A DNA stretch of 41,858 bases. Source: Bacteroidales bacterium UBA5281 (lineage in GTDB: Bacteria > Bacteroidota > Bacteroidia > Bacteroidales > Lentimicrobiaceae). The position numbers and the translations under genes were made by a program. Below the pieces are notes generated by a model, which was not told the origin of the DNA, ran no database searches, and saw only the letters and a list, made by a program, of their open reading frames with translations. Below, in pieces: positions 34,453 to 41,858 of the stretch. How positions within the stretch are numbered: the stretch's first letter is position 1; every line of letters starts with the position of its first letter. The stretch spans positions 4,764 to 46,621 of the forward strand of contig DHSR01000066.1 in NCBI GenBank assembly GCA_002410555.1. Direction: 5' to 3'.

Positions 34453-35555
34453 TTCCCAAATAACTTTAAAAATTTCTTCTTTGTTTTAGAAAAGTTGAAA
34501 GAATATTTTTCCGTTCCCCGGTCACTTAATAAGTATGCATAAGGCTTAAGACCATCAATATGGCGCATAACGATTTTTAAAATTGCCATAACAGGCACGA
34601 CAATAAGCATTCCGGCAACGCCCCAGATCAAATTTGCAATCAGTAAGCCAATAATAATGGCAAAAGGGTTTAATTTAATATTATTACCAACAATGTTAGG
34701 CGTAAGAAGGTTGTTTTCGGTAAACTGAATAATAATAAATAATATTACGATTTTTACCACCATGCTAAACGGATCTGAAACAGAAAAGAATACATAAAGT
34801 ACCGGGATTGCCCCGCCTAATAAGGTGCCAAAATAGGGAATCAGGTTAAGCAATGCCGCCAGTGAGCCAAACAATATGGCATTTGGGACCCCAATAATTA
34901 AAAGGCCAATAGAATTTAATACTGCCAGTATGAGAACCACCAGCAAAATACCCCCCAGATATTTTCCGGTAACTTTTGATACTTCCCTTAAAATATTTAG
35001 GGTAACCTGTTTGTTTTCACGACCAACAATTTTAAAGATAAAATAGGCAGTTTTGGTGCGATAAAACATCACAAAAAATGTAAATACCGGCAGTAAAAAT
35101 ATTTGAAACAGGGTAGAAGTGGTTCGTGAAAAAAACATGCCTACACTTGATTCCCAGGAGGAACCTATGGCATTTGTTGCACGGCTTACTACATTGTCCA
35201 TGGCGCTGCTGTTCATTCCCAGTTTCTTTTCGAGCACATTTTGCATGTTATCAAATTTTGAAATAACCTGCGCTTGAATAGCGTCATAATCAATATTGGC
35301 GTTTGACACCTTAATGCCTGCAAAGAGTCCTATCCCACCCAATATTAATAAAGCGGCCAAAATAACCAGAAAAATAGAAATACCACGATGCATGCCTCTT
35401 TTTTCCATCTGCCATGAAACAGGATACAGCAAATAAGCAAAAAAGAAACTTAGCGCTAAAGGTACGAATACGCTTTTAGCGAAAATCATTGTGGTGATTA
35501 TAGCGGCCAGTATAAAAAGAACGGCGGCAATTTTTAAGACCTTTGAATCCTTCAT
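34449..35555 (-). CDS. AI-2E family transporter (UPF0118)
   Basis: The 368-residue product has about eight membrane helices, an N-terminal pair (VLKIAAVLFILAAIITTMIF and FVPLALSFFFAYLLYPV), a soluble segment at about 95-150 and a C-terminal helix bundle with ALLNLIPYFGTLLGGAIPV and the GNNIKLNPFAIIIGLLIANLIWGVAGMLIVVPVMA core typical of the family. Members include the proposed AI-2 exporter TqsA and Na+/H+ antiporters, so the substrate cannot be named. I chose the ATG at 35553-35555 over 35690; the added 45 residues are not membrane-like and look untranslated. It is the first gene of a two-gene unit with the BrkB-family gene. Confidence 0.9.
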   Translation of the reverse strand: MKDSKVLKIAAVLFILAAIITTMIFAKSVFVPLALSFFFAYLLYPVSWQMEKRGMHRGISIFLVILAALLILGGIGLFAGIKVSNANIDYDAIQAQVISKFDNMQNVLEKKLGMNSSAMDNVVSRATNAIGSSWESSVGMFFSRTTSTLFQIFLLPVFTFFVMFYRTKTAYFIFKIVGRENKQVTLNILREVSKVTGKYLGGILLVVLILAVLNSIGLLIIGVPNAILFGSLAALLNLIPYFGTLLGGAIPVLYVFFSVSDPFSMVVKIVILFIIIQFTENNLLTPNIVGNNIKLNPFAIIIGLLIANLIWGVAGMLIVVPVMAILKIVMRHIDGLKPYAYLLSDRGTEKYSFNFSKTKKKFLKLFGK

Positions 35556-35653
35556 AAATATATAAGACTTGATTTCATATATACTAAAATTTATGCCAGG
35601 AGCTAAAGTAGTGTAAATTACCGACCCCATCATGCTTATACGCCTATTAACAG

Positions 35654-35678
35654 CCACACATTGATAGTTAATGTGTGG
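35654..35678. promoter_or_regulatory. Perfect 9-bp inverted repeat in a divergent intergenic region
   Basis: CCACACATT (35654-35662) and AATGTGTGG (35670-35678) are exact complements around a 7-nt loop. The site lies about 100 bp upstream of the AI-2E-family start and 133 bp upstream of the tamA-like start, in the only shared promoter region of the two units. No T-tract follows on either strand, so it is more like an operator or a leader hairpin than a terminator. Confidence 0.5.
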
Positions 35679-35810
35679 AAAATTATTCACGTTGCAAGGT
35701 TAGATGGTTTATGCTTTCAGTTAAAAGCCGCGTGGCACGCTATTGGCATAACTTTTAAGCAATGAACAAATTCATTTTTCAAACATTTATAGTTCTATAA
35801 GATTTCACCT

Positions 35811-37643
35811 ATGATCAGAAGTTTACGCTTATGCATTTTTTTGATGCTCTTATTTGGAAGTTTTATTCCAATGGCTCAGGAAAATTATGAAGTGCGTAAG
35901 GTAAAATTTAAAGGCAACAAAACCCTGGATGATGATTTTTTGCTTGATCGCATGGCATTAAAGGAGGTGTCATGGGTTCAAAAGTTATTGACCAAAAAGG
36001 AGCCCTATCTCTATCACAGAGAAATGATAGAAATGGATATGGAGCGGCTTACCCGGATTTACCAGACTGAGGGTTTCCTGGAAGCTGAAGCCACAATGTT
36101 GCCTCCGGACATCAATGATAAGAAGAAAAAGGTAAAACTTACCATAGAAGTGGACGAAGGAGAGCCGATAAGGGTAGATAGTGTTTATTTCAGGCTGACG
36201 GACACCGTTAAGTCACCAATAAATATGGATTCCTTAACACGAAAAGTATTCAAACGGGTGGCTTTAACAAAAGGAAAACGTTTTCGTGATGAAGACTTGC
36301 AGTCTGATCAACAAGCCTTAGGCAATGCCTTCCGAAACATGGGTTATGCTTACGTTGATGTAACCTATGATTTAAATCTTCGTCCGGATGATTATAAAAC
36401 GGACATTATTTATTTTATTAAGCCGGGGCCTTTATGCTATGTTGGAACTACCCATATTGTGGGTGCCAAACATGTTAAGGATTCTTTTATTCGCAAGCAG
36501 CTAAAATATGAGGCAGGCGAAGTTTATGATCGTTCAGCCCTGGAAAAAACCAGAATAAACCTCTATCATCTTCAGCTTTTTCGTATTGTATCCGTATTGC
36601 CGCAAACCAACGCCGATTCTACCCAAAACCCTATCCCTGTCAGAATATATTTAGAAGAAACACCCCGTTTGAATGGGAAATTAGGGCTGGGTTATGGTAC
36701 AGAAGATAAATTCAGGACATTTTTGGATTTAAATTACCTGGGCTTTTTAGGTGGGGCCCGGCGTATAAATCTACAGTTGAAGCATTCAGCCATATTGCCT
36801 TACTCAGCAAGCCTTCGGTGGATACAACCCCGTTTTATCGGAGACCGAAGCACCATTGAGCTTAATCCATACATTATGAGAAACAAAGAGCCGGGATACG
36901 ATAATCGTACCCTTGGTTTGAGGGTGCCAATGAATTATCAGTTTAACAACTGGCTGACTTCCTCACTCACCTATTACTTTGAAGCCGTGGAACAGGCGAT
37001 TGAAGCAGATGATCCTGAATTTGCACACATCCAGGGAGATAAGTTCCCCTACAATAAATCAGGTGTTATTTTGGGCTCAGTATACGATAACTCTAAACCC
37101 AGATTTTCTGCTACAAGTGGCATCAATCTATCACTGGCATTCAAGGTAAATGGATATCTGTTTGGAGGTGATTTCAGTTATACCCGGTTGTGGGGCACTT
37201 TCAGGATATATCATAAGATAGGCGATTTTACCCTGGCTTTTAAAATGGCCGCCGGAGGCATACATTCTTCAGATACCAGCGGATTTATTCCCGTAGAGGA
37301 CCGCTTTTACTCCGGAGGAAGTATTTCAGTCAGGGGGTGGAGGCGGGCTCAACTTGGCCCTAAGCGTGAAAGTGGAACCCCACTGGGAGGCAAGAGCCTG
37401 CTCGAAAGTAGTTTTGAAGTTCGTTTTCCCCTGTTCTGGAGGCTGAGCGCAGTAGGATTCATTGATGCGGGAAATGTATGGACAGGATCTTATTCCTATA
37501 ATATAAATGATCTGGGTTATGCTGTTGGGCCGGGATTGAGAATTGAAACTCCCATCGGACCTGTAAGATTCGATGTGGGCTTTCCTGTATGGAATAAAAA
37601 AAAATTACCCCAGTTTTTTATCAGTGTTGGACAAGCATTTTAA
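35811..37643 (+). CDS. tamA: BamA/TamA family outer membrane assembly protein
   Basis: The 610-residue product has a signal peptide (1-22, ending PMAQ), POTRA-like domains (about 25-285; VRKVKFKGNKTL is a typical POTRA start) and a C-terminal 16-strand-type barrel (about 285-610). The barrel carries the Omp85 hallmark VRGW near residue 507 and RFDVGF before the end; the last residue is Phe, as in many barrel proteins. With the tamB gene only 4 bp downstream, it is most likely the TamA partner, not the essential BamA. Three POTRA domains are expected; I can mark at least two clear starts. Confidence 0.9.
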   Translation: MIRSLRLCIFLMLLFGSFIPMAQENYEVRKVKFKGNKTLDDDFLLDRMALKEVSWVQKLLTKKEPYLYHREMIEMDMERLTRIYQTEGFLEAEATMLPPDINDKKKKVKLTIEVDEGEPIRVDSVYFRLTDTVKSPINMDSLTRKVFKRVALTKGKRFRDEDLQSDQQALGNAFRNMGYAYVDVTYDLNLRPDDYKTDIIYFIKPGPLCYVGTTHIVGAKHVKDSFIRKQLKYEAGEVYDRSALEKTRINLYHLQLFRIVSVLPQTNADSTQNPIPVRIYLEETPRLNGKLGLGYGTEDKFRTFLDLNYLGFLGGARRINLQLKHSAILPYSASLRWIQPRFIGDRSTIELNPYIMRNKEPGYDNRTLGLRVPMNYQFNNWLTSSLTYYFEAVEQAIEADDPEFAHIQGDKFPYNKSGVILGSVYDNSKPRFSATSGINLSLAFKVNGYLFGGDFSYTRLWGTFRIYHKIGDFTLAFKMAAGGIHSSDTSGFIPVEDRFYSGGSISVRGWRRAQLGPKRESGTPLGGKSLLESSFEVRFPLFWRLSAVGFIDAGNVWTGSYSYNINDLGYAVGPGLRIETPIGPVRFDVGFPVWNKKKLPQFFISVGQAF

Positions 37644-37647
37644 AACA

Positions 37648-40600
37648 ATGAGCAAAACCATTACAACAATAGTTAAAGTACTCGCCTGGATACTCGCCGG
37701 TATCATTGGCCTGTTGTTGTTGGTTGCTTTGCTGATACAAACATCATTTGTTAAAAAGAAAATTGCCGGAATAGCCGAAACACAGGCTGCCTCTTTTGTT
37801 GAAGGCAAGCTTACGCTAGGTTCCATTACCGGAAATTTCTTTACCGGCATTCAATTGAACGAAGTCTTATGGATGAACGGGAGCGATACCCTGGCTTATA
37901 TTCCGGAAATCAGCACTACTTACCGCTTGCTTCCTTTGTTAAACAGTCGTCTTGTAATTCGCACTGCCTCTATCGAAAGGCCAAGATTCTTTCTGAAGCA
38001 GGACGCAGATTCCACCTGGAATGTTCAACATCTCATCAAGCCGCAACCGGTAGATACCTTAGCCAGTGACACCTCTGCAAGCAAATTTGCCATTGACGTG
38101 TCCCGGTTTTCCATCAATCAGGCTTATATAGGGGTCCAATCCTTTGATACCATCATTCCGGAAGAAATTATAAATCTGAATCTTTTGTTGTCCGGATATT
38201 ATAGTTCAGATAATCAGAATGTTGAATTAAAGCGATTTAATTTTGTAACAAGGCAACCAGATTTTACACTCAAAGAACTTACCCTCGATTTTAGCCGGAA
38301 TCAGGCGCACATGCAACTGAAAGACTTTAAATTGGTTACCGCACGCAATCAGGTGGTTGCCCATGCAGCCTACCAGGCCGAAGGAAAAAGAATGGGCACT
38401 GCCAGCATACAAACTGAGCCGGTTAACATTGAAGAATTTAAATTTATATTGCCTGATATTACACTCCCCGCACATCCCTATATTGACTTTGATGCTGAGT
38501 TGATAGGCGATCAGATGAATGCTAATCTTGTTATTGCAGATGAAGGACAGGAGCTTAACATGAATTTGATATCCGGCAATCTTTACGCATTTCTGACAGA
38601 TACTACGATGAAAGATTTACAATATCTTGTAAATGCAACCATCAAACAAATAGATGTTGCTCATTGGACAGGCGAAAGTAATCTCAACTATATAATTAAT
38701 GGAAGCTTAAAGATTGATGGCTCCGGAATTTCCCCGGAATCTGCTGTCGTTGAACTGGTGGGCGACTTTTATGATCTACGCGTGAGCAACAAGCCGGTAG
38801 ATAAGCTTGATTTGGATTTGAATTATAATAAGGGTGATGTTAAGGGATTAATTACCGGAAATGGCAATTTTGGCAGTTTCCGTGTGATTCCCGATGCCAG
38901 AAATCTGATGGGTGACAATCCGGATTATAAGGTGTTGATGGTTACAAGAAATCTTAATCTGGCCATGCTTACGGGCAATGACAGCTTGTATTCATCACTG
39001 AATGTAAATGCCAGATTGAGCGGACGGGGCATTGATCCTAACACCCTGACTGCCGACGCGGACATTAAAATACACAACAGCACTTTTCAGACCATACACC
39101 TTGATACTTTATTGGCTAACGTAGGCTATCGTGCTGAGAATATTGATATAGATTCTCTTTTGCTTGCAACTGAATCGTTGCGGCTTACTGCTCATGGCAG
39201 ATATAGCATGAATGCCTCTTCATCTGTTAAGTTGAATGCAAGCTTTTCAGGACTGGATGAGTTTCGGGCTTTTATCCCGGTGGATAGCCTCGAGACAAGT
39301 GGGACACTGGAAGCCAATCTTGCAGGAACCCCCGATTCGCTTAAACTAATAGCCAGTCTTAAAATAAATGAAACCCGGTATGGCTCTCTTCTGCTGGAAG
39401 CACTTCAACTGGATGCCAATGCTTTTATTGCTCATGGCGATACGCTGGTGCATGCCGGTATACGCGCAAAGCGCTTTAGTACAGGATCTTTTGTGCTTGA
39501 TTCCATAAATATGAATGTAGATGCCTCCATGGACTCTGTATATCTTGCCGGAAACGTGAGTAACCAGGACCTAAGTGCAACCATAAAAAGCGGGCTTACC
39601 TTCGGCACACCAATGAATGTGAGACTGGACGATTTAGTGCTTGACTACAAAGATCAGCACCTGGAGTTGCAACAATCTCCAGCATTGATAAGCATAGGCG
39701 AAACTGCTTACCAAATTGATAATTTAAAAATGGCGTCTGCAGATTCCGACAGCGCTCAGGCTATTCAAATAGCAGGTGTTATCGATCGTTCAGGAACGCA
39801 GGATCTGGCGGTAAATGTCACCAATGTGAACATAGGCGAATTGGTAAATTCCTTTAATGAGGAAATGAAAGCATCGGGCATATTTAGTTTGAATCTTAAA
39901 ATTTCAGGTAGTGCGGCAGCTCCGGTAATGGATGCAAAGTTTGTGCTGGAAGAAGCATCATTGAATGATTATAAGTTTACTGAATTCGGAGGGACATTTG
40001 GTTTGAAGAATAATGAGCTGAATGTGGCTGTAAATCTCATTCCTGCCGACAGCGGCAAAATCAGTATCGAAGGTCAGATTCCGGCATCCATAAGACTGGA
40101 TAGTATGCAATTTGAATTTAACCCGGAAGCACCACTTGATGCAAAGTTTATTGCTGACAGATTTCCCTTAGGCGTAATCAGAGCTTTTAACATTACAGAA
40201 GATATTGCCGGCTTTTTGCAGGCTGATGTAAACATAAGCGGTACAGTAAAGGATCCCAGGCCCGAAGGTAATCTGCGACTGGTAGATGCTTCGGTAAAGG
40301 TACCGGAATACGGAATAGATTATAAAACCATTAAATTGAATGTTAATTTTACGCCTGAGGAAATCATTCTGGATACTTTTAATATTACCAGTCAGGACGG
40401 GGCAATGTATGCTGATGGGAAACTTAATTTTAGAGGTGGATTTTACAAGGGTGATATTTCTGATTCCAAAATCAGTGTCTTTTTTGATAAATTCAATCCA
40501 TTTGATCACAAGCAATTTAATATGATGCTTTCTGGTCAGGCTGATTTGAAAGGCAAGCCCGGAGAAGTAGTCTTCTCTGGCGATTTGAAGATTCCTGAAT

Positions 40601-41535
40601 CGGAATTTAATCTGCCGGCAGTTATGGCCTTGCTTGGTAAGTTTAGTGCTCCTGAGATGCCAACACCCATCCTTGTCCGCGAACTCACCGAACACAAACA
40701 CCAGGGCGACTCACTAATTACTCATAGACCCATTGCAAGCATTGATACGGCTGGCCCAACGCTTTATCTGGAAAATGTCAGTGGAAAGTTAAAGGTAAAT
40801 ATCCCCAAAAATACCTGGATTAAGAGCGAAGATTTGCGTCTGGAGCTTTCAGGAGATATTGAGCTCATTAAGACCAGGGCATATTTCGAAATATTTGGTA
40901 CTGTAGACGTTGTCAGGGGTCAATATGAAATCCTTGGACGCACCTTTAAAATAGACAAAGGACACGTGAGCCTGCAGGGTGGAGAAAAAATTAATCCGGT
41001 TATGGACATTACCGCATCTTATACCTTTAGAAATACTGAACGTGCTGAGCAGGAACTTACTGTAAACATTACCGGTGATATCGATACCCCTGCAGTTAAG
41101 TTTGAGCTTGATGGCAGCGCCATAAGCGAAGGAGATGCAATGTCATACATCATGTTCGGCAAAAGTCTCGACCAGCTCACCCTGGATCAGCAACAAAATG
41201 TGGAAGGTGCCGGCGGTGGAAGTGTAGCCGCCAATGCCGCTGCATCTATATTGTCCTCTCAGTTAACCAAATTTTTGGGCAATACTTTAAATGTCGATTA
41301 TATAGAATTAAAAAGTGGTGATGGTTTTGATAATGCCACCCTTATTGTAGGTAAATACATTACCAACGATTTGTTTGTTAGTTATGAACAACTCTTTGGT
41401 CAGACATCAGAGAACAATGCCAAGGCCTATGAAGTAAAGCTGGAGTATGAAATATTCCGCTGGCTGTTTCTTCAGTTGAACAATTCCAGTCGAGATAGCG
41501 GTTTCGATGTTATCTATAAATTTGAATCGGAGTAA
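37648..41535 (+). CDS. tamB: TamB family translocation and assembly module protein
   Basis: The 1295-residue product has an N-terminal membrane anchor (about 8-32), a very long series of repeated beta-strand segments rich in Asp, Asn and Leu (AsmA/TamB-like beta-groove), and a C-terminal TamB domain (about 950-1295) with AYFEIFGTVDVVRGQYEILGR, KIDKGHVSLQGG, SYIMFGKSL and LFVSYEQLFG. TamB-type proteins bridge inner and outer membranes and carry lipids or help insert outer membrane proteins with TamA. I chose the ATG at 37648 (MSKTITT), four bases after tamA, over the frame opening at 37573 inside tamA. Confidence 0.93.
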   Translation: MSKTITTIVKVLAWILAGIIGLLLLVALLIQTSFVKKKIAGIAETQAASFVEGKLTLGSITGNFFTGIQLNEVLWMNGSDTLAYIPEISTTYRLLPLLNSRLVIRTASIERPRFFLKQDADSTWNVQHLIKPQPVDTLASDTSASKFAIDVSRFSINQAYIGVQSFDTIIPEEIINLNLLLSGYYSSDNQNVELKRFNFVTRQPDFTLKELTLDFSRNQAHMQLKDFKLVTARNQVVAHAAYQAEGKRMGTASIQTEPVNIEEFKFILPDITLPAHPYIDFDAELIGDQMNANLVIADEGQELNMNLISGNLYAFLTDTTMKDLQYLVNATIKQIDVAHWTGESNLNYIINGSLKIDGSGISPESAVVELVGDFYDLRVSNKPVDKLDLDLNYNKGDVKGLITGNGNFGSFRVIPDARNLMGDNPDYKVLMVTRNLNLAMLTGNDSLYSSLNVNARLSGRGIDPNTLTADADIKIHNSTFQTIHLDTLLANVGYRAENIDIDSLLLATESLRLTAHGRYSMNASSSVKLNASFSGLDEFRAFIPVDSLETSGTLEANLAGTPDSLKLIASLKINETRYGSLLLEALQLDANAFIAHGDTLVHAGIRAKRFSTGSFVLDSINMNVDASMDSVYLAGNVSNQDLSATIKSGLTFGTPMNVRLDDLVLDYKDQHLELQQSPALISIGETAYQIDNLKMASADSDSAQAIQIAGVIDRSGTQDLAVNVTNVNIGELVNSFNEEMKASGIFSLNLKISGSAAAPVMDAKFVLEEASLNDYKFTEFGGTFGLKNNELNVAVNLIPADSGKISIEGQIPASIRLDSMQFEFNPEAPLDAKFIADRFPLGVIRAFNITEDIAGFLQADVNISGTVKDPRPEGNLRLVDASVKVPEYGIDYKTIKLNVNFTPEEIILDTFNITSQDGAMYADGKLNFRGGFYKGDISDSKISVFFDKFNPFDHKQFNMMLSGQADLKGKPGEVVFSGDLKIPESEFNLPAVMALLGKFSAPEMPTPILVRELTEHKHQGDSLITHRPIASIDTAGPTLYLENVSGKLKVNIPKNTWIKSEDLRLELSGDIELIKTRAYFEIFGTVDVVRGQYEILGRTFKIDKGHVSLQGGEKINPVMDITASYTFRNTERAEQELTVNITGDIDTPAVKFELDGSAISEGDAMSYIMFGKSLDQLTLDQQQNVEGAGGGSVAANAAASILSSQLTKFLGNTLNVDYIELKSGDGFDNATLIVGKYITNDLFVSYEQLFGQTSENNAKAYEVKLEYEIFRWLFLQLNNSSRDSGFDVIYKFESE

Positions 41536-41569
41536 AGTTATTGATGTGTTGGAGGTGGGATGATTTTTA

Positions 41570-41674
41570 GAGGTTGGAGGTTGGAAATTAGAGGTTAGAA
41601 GTTAGAAGTTAGAAGGTAGAGGTTAGAAGTTAGAAGTTAGAGGTGAGAAGATAGAAGGTAGAGGTTAGAAGTTT
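41570..41674 (+). repeat. Heptanucleotide array 1 (GARRTTA type, 15 units)
   Basis: Fifteen 7-bp units run without a gap. GAGGTTG, GAGGTTA and GAAGTTA are the common forms, with point variants such as GAAGATA and GAAGGTA. The strand is almost pure purine plus T. It starts 34 bp after the tamB stop. Confidence 0.9.
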
Positions 41675-41723
41675 GATTTCCCATCTCCCTGTCCCCACGT
41701 CCCTTTTTTATGTCCCTCGTCCC
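41675..41723 (+). repeat. Pyrimidine-rich spacer with degenerate GTCCCT units
   Basis: This 49-bp segment is C/T-rich on the plus strand and repeats TCCCTG, GTCCCTT and GTCCCTC at about seven-base spacing. It joins array 1 to array 2. Confidence 0.65.
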
Positions 41724-41792
41724 TTTGGTCTTTGGTCTTTGGTCTTTGGCCTTTGGTCTTTGGTCTTTTGGCTTTTGGTCTTTGGTCTTTGG
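41724..41792 (+). repeat. Heptanucleotide array 2 (TTTGGTC type, about 10 units)
   Basis: About ten TTTGGTC units follow each other, with a few variants (TTTGGCC, TTTTGGC) and one 8-base unit. The strand bias is the opposite of the flanking arrays. Confidence 0.9.
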
Positions 41793-41858
41793 AGGTTAGT
41801 GGAGAGAAGTTAGAAGTTAGAGTTTAGAGTTGAGAAGTTAGAAGATAGAAGATAGAAG
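41793..41858 (+). repeat. Heptanucleotide array 3 (AAGTTAG type), continues past the right edge
   Basis: Nine 7-bp units of the same family as array 1, read one base later (AGGTTAG, AAGTTAG, AAGATAG), fill the last 66 bases of the window. Its full length cannot be seen. Confidence 0.88.

Noticed and set aside
35556..35690. N-terminal extension of the AI-2E-family protein
   Set aside because: The 45 extra residues do not resemble the family, and the first membrane helix begins right after the ATG at 35555.
41570..41858. CRISPR array
   Set aside because: Units are 7 bp, contiguous and degenerate, with no spacers and no cas genes nearby.

Overview
The window looks like a chromosomal segment of an anaerobic or microaerophilic member of the Bacteroidota. 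The evidence is a PorW/SprE lipoprotein and a secreted enzyme with a type IX secretion (T9SS) C-terminal sorting domain, a gliding-motility-type PKD/SprB-repeat protein, TAnnTTTG-type -7 promoter boxes, few Shine-Dalgarno sequences, and an energy-conserving Rnf complex beside the [FeFe]-hydrogenase maturase HydF. I see no rRNA, tRNA, phage, insertion sequence or CRISPR array.

Layout. 1-2.8 kb (minus): the 5' part of a large secreted gliding-motility-type protein that runs off the left edge, and a small secreted orphan. This part has uneven base composition and looks accessory. 3.1-5.5 kb (minus): a NadE-type amidating synthetase followed 11 nt later by a compact AMP-binding (ANL) ligase. 5.7-6.8 kb (minus): a pterin pair, a 6-pyruvoyl-tetrahydropterin-synthase-type enzyme then FolE, closed by a clear intrinsic terminator. 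6.9-10.6 kb (minus): porW, bactofilin, an AtpZ/AtpI-like protein and a four-helix membrane protein; the ATP synthase genes that could be expected next are absent. 10.8-14.3 kb (plus): M23 peptidase, dxr, rseP. 14.5-16.4 kb (plus): hydF and a short-chain dehydrogenase gene broken by one missing base in its nucleotide-binding motif. 16.6-22.3 kb (plus): rseC and rnfBCDGEA. 22.7-29.1 kb (plus): a GH5 enzyme with two CBM6-like modules and a T9SS tail, then a 1205-residue hybrid sensor kinase. 29.2-32.1 kb: ftsE (plus) overlapping tail-to-tail with two glycosyltransferases (minus). 32.4-35.6 kb: murB (plus), converging on a BrkB/YihY-family protein and an AI-2E-family permease (minus). 35.8-41.5 kb (plus): a TamA-like/TamB pair. 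41.57-41.86 kb: three back-to-back heptanucleotide repeat arrays reaching the right edge.

How it fits together. Much of the window is envelope biology: T9SS export (PorW, the GH5 cargo, probably the left-edge protein), peptidoglycan and shape (M23, bactofilin, MurB, FtsE), outer membrane assembly (TamA/TamB), RseP proteolysis and surface glycosylation. The other theme is anaerobic redox metabolism, with Rnf coupling ferredoxin and NAD to an ion gradient and HydF maturing a hydrogenase encoded elsewhere. I did not find an obviously new multi-gene system. The best leads are the NadE-like/ANL ligase pair, the frameshifted dehydrogenase, the compositionally mosaic surface gene, the detached AtpZ/AtpI-like pair, and the heptamer arrays.
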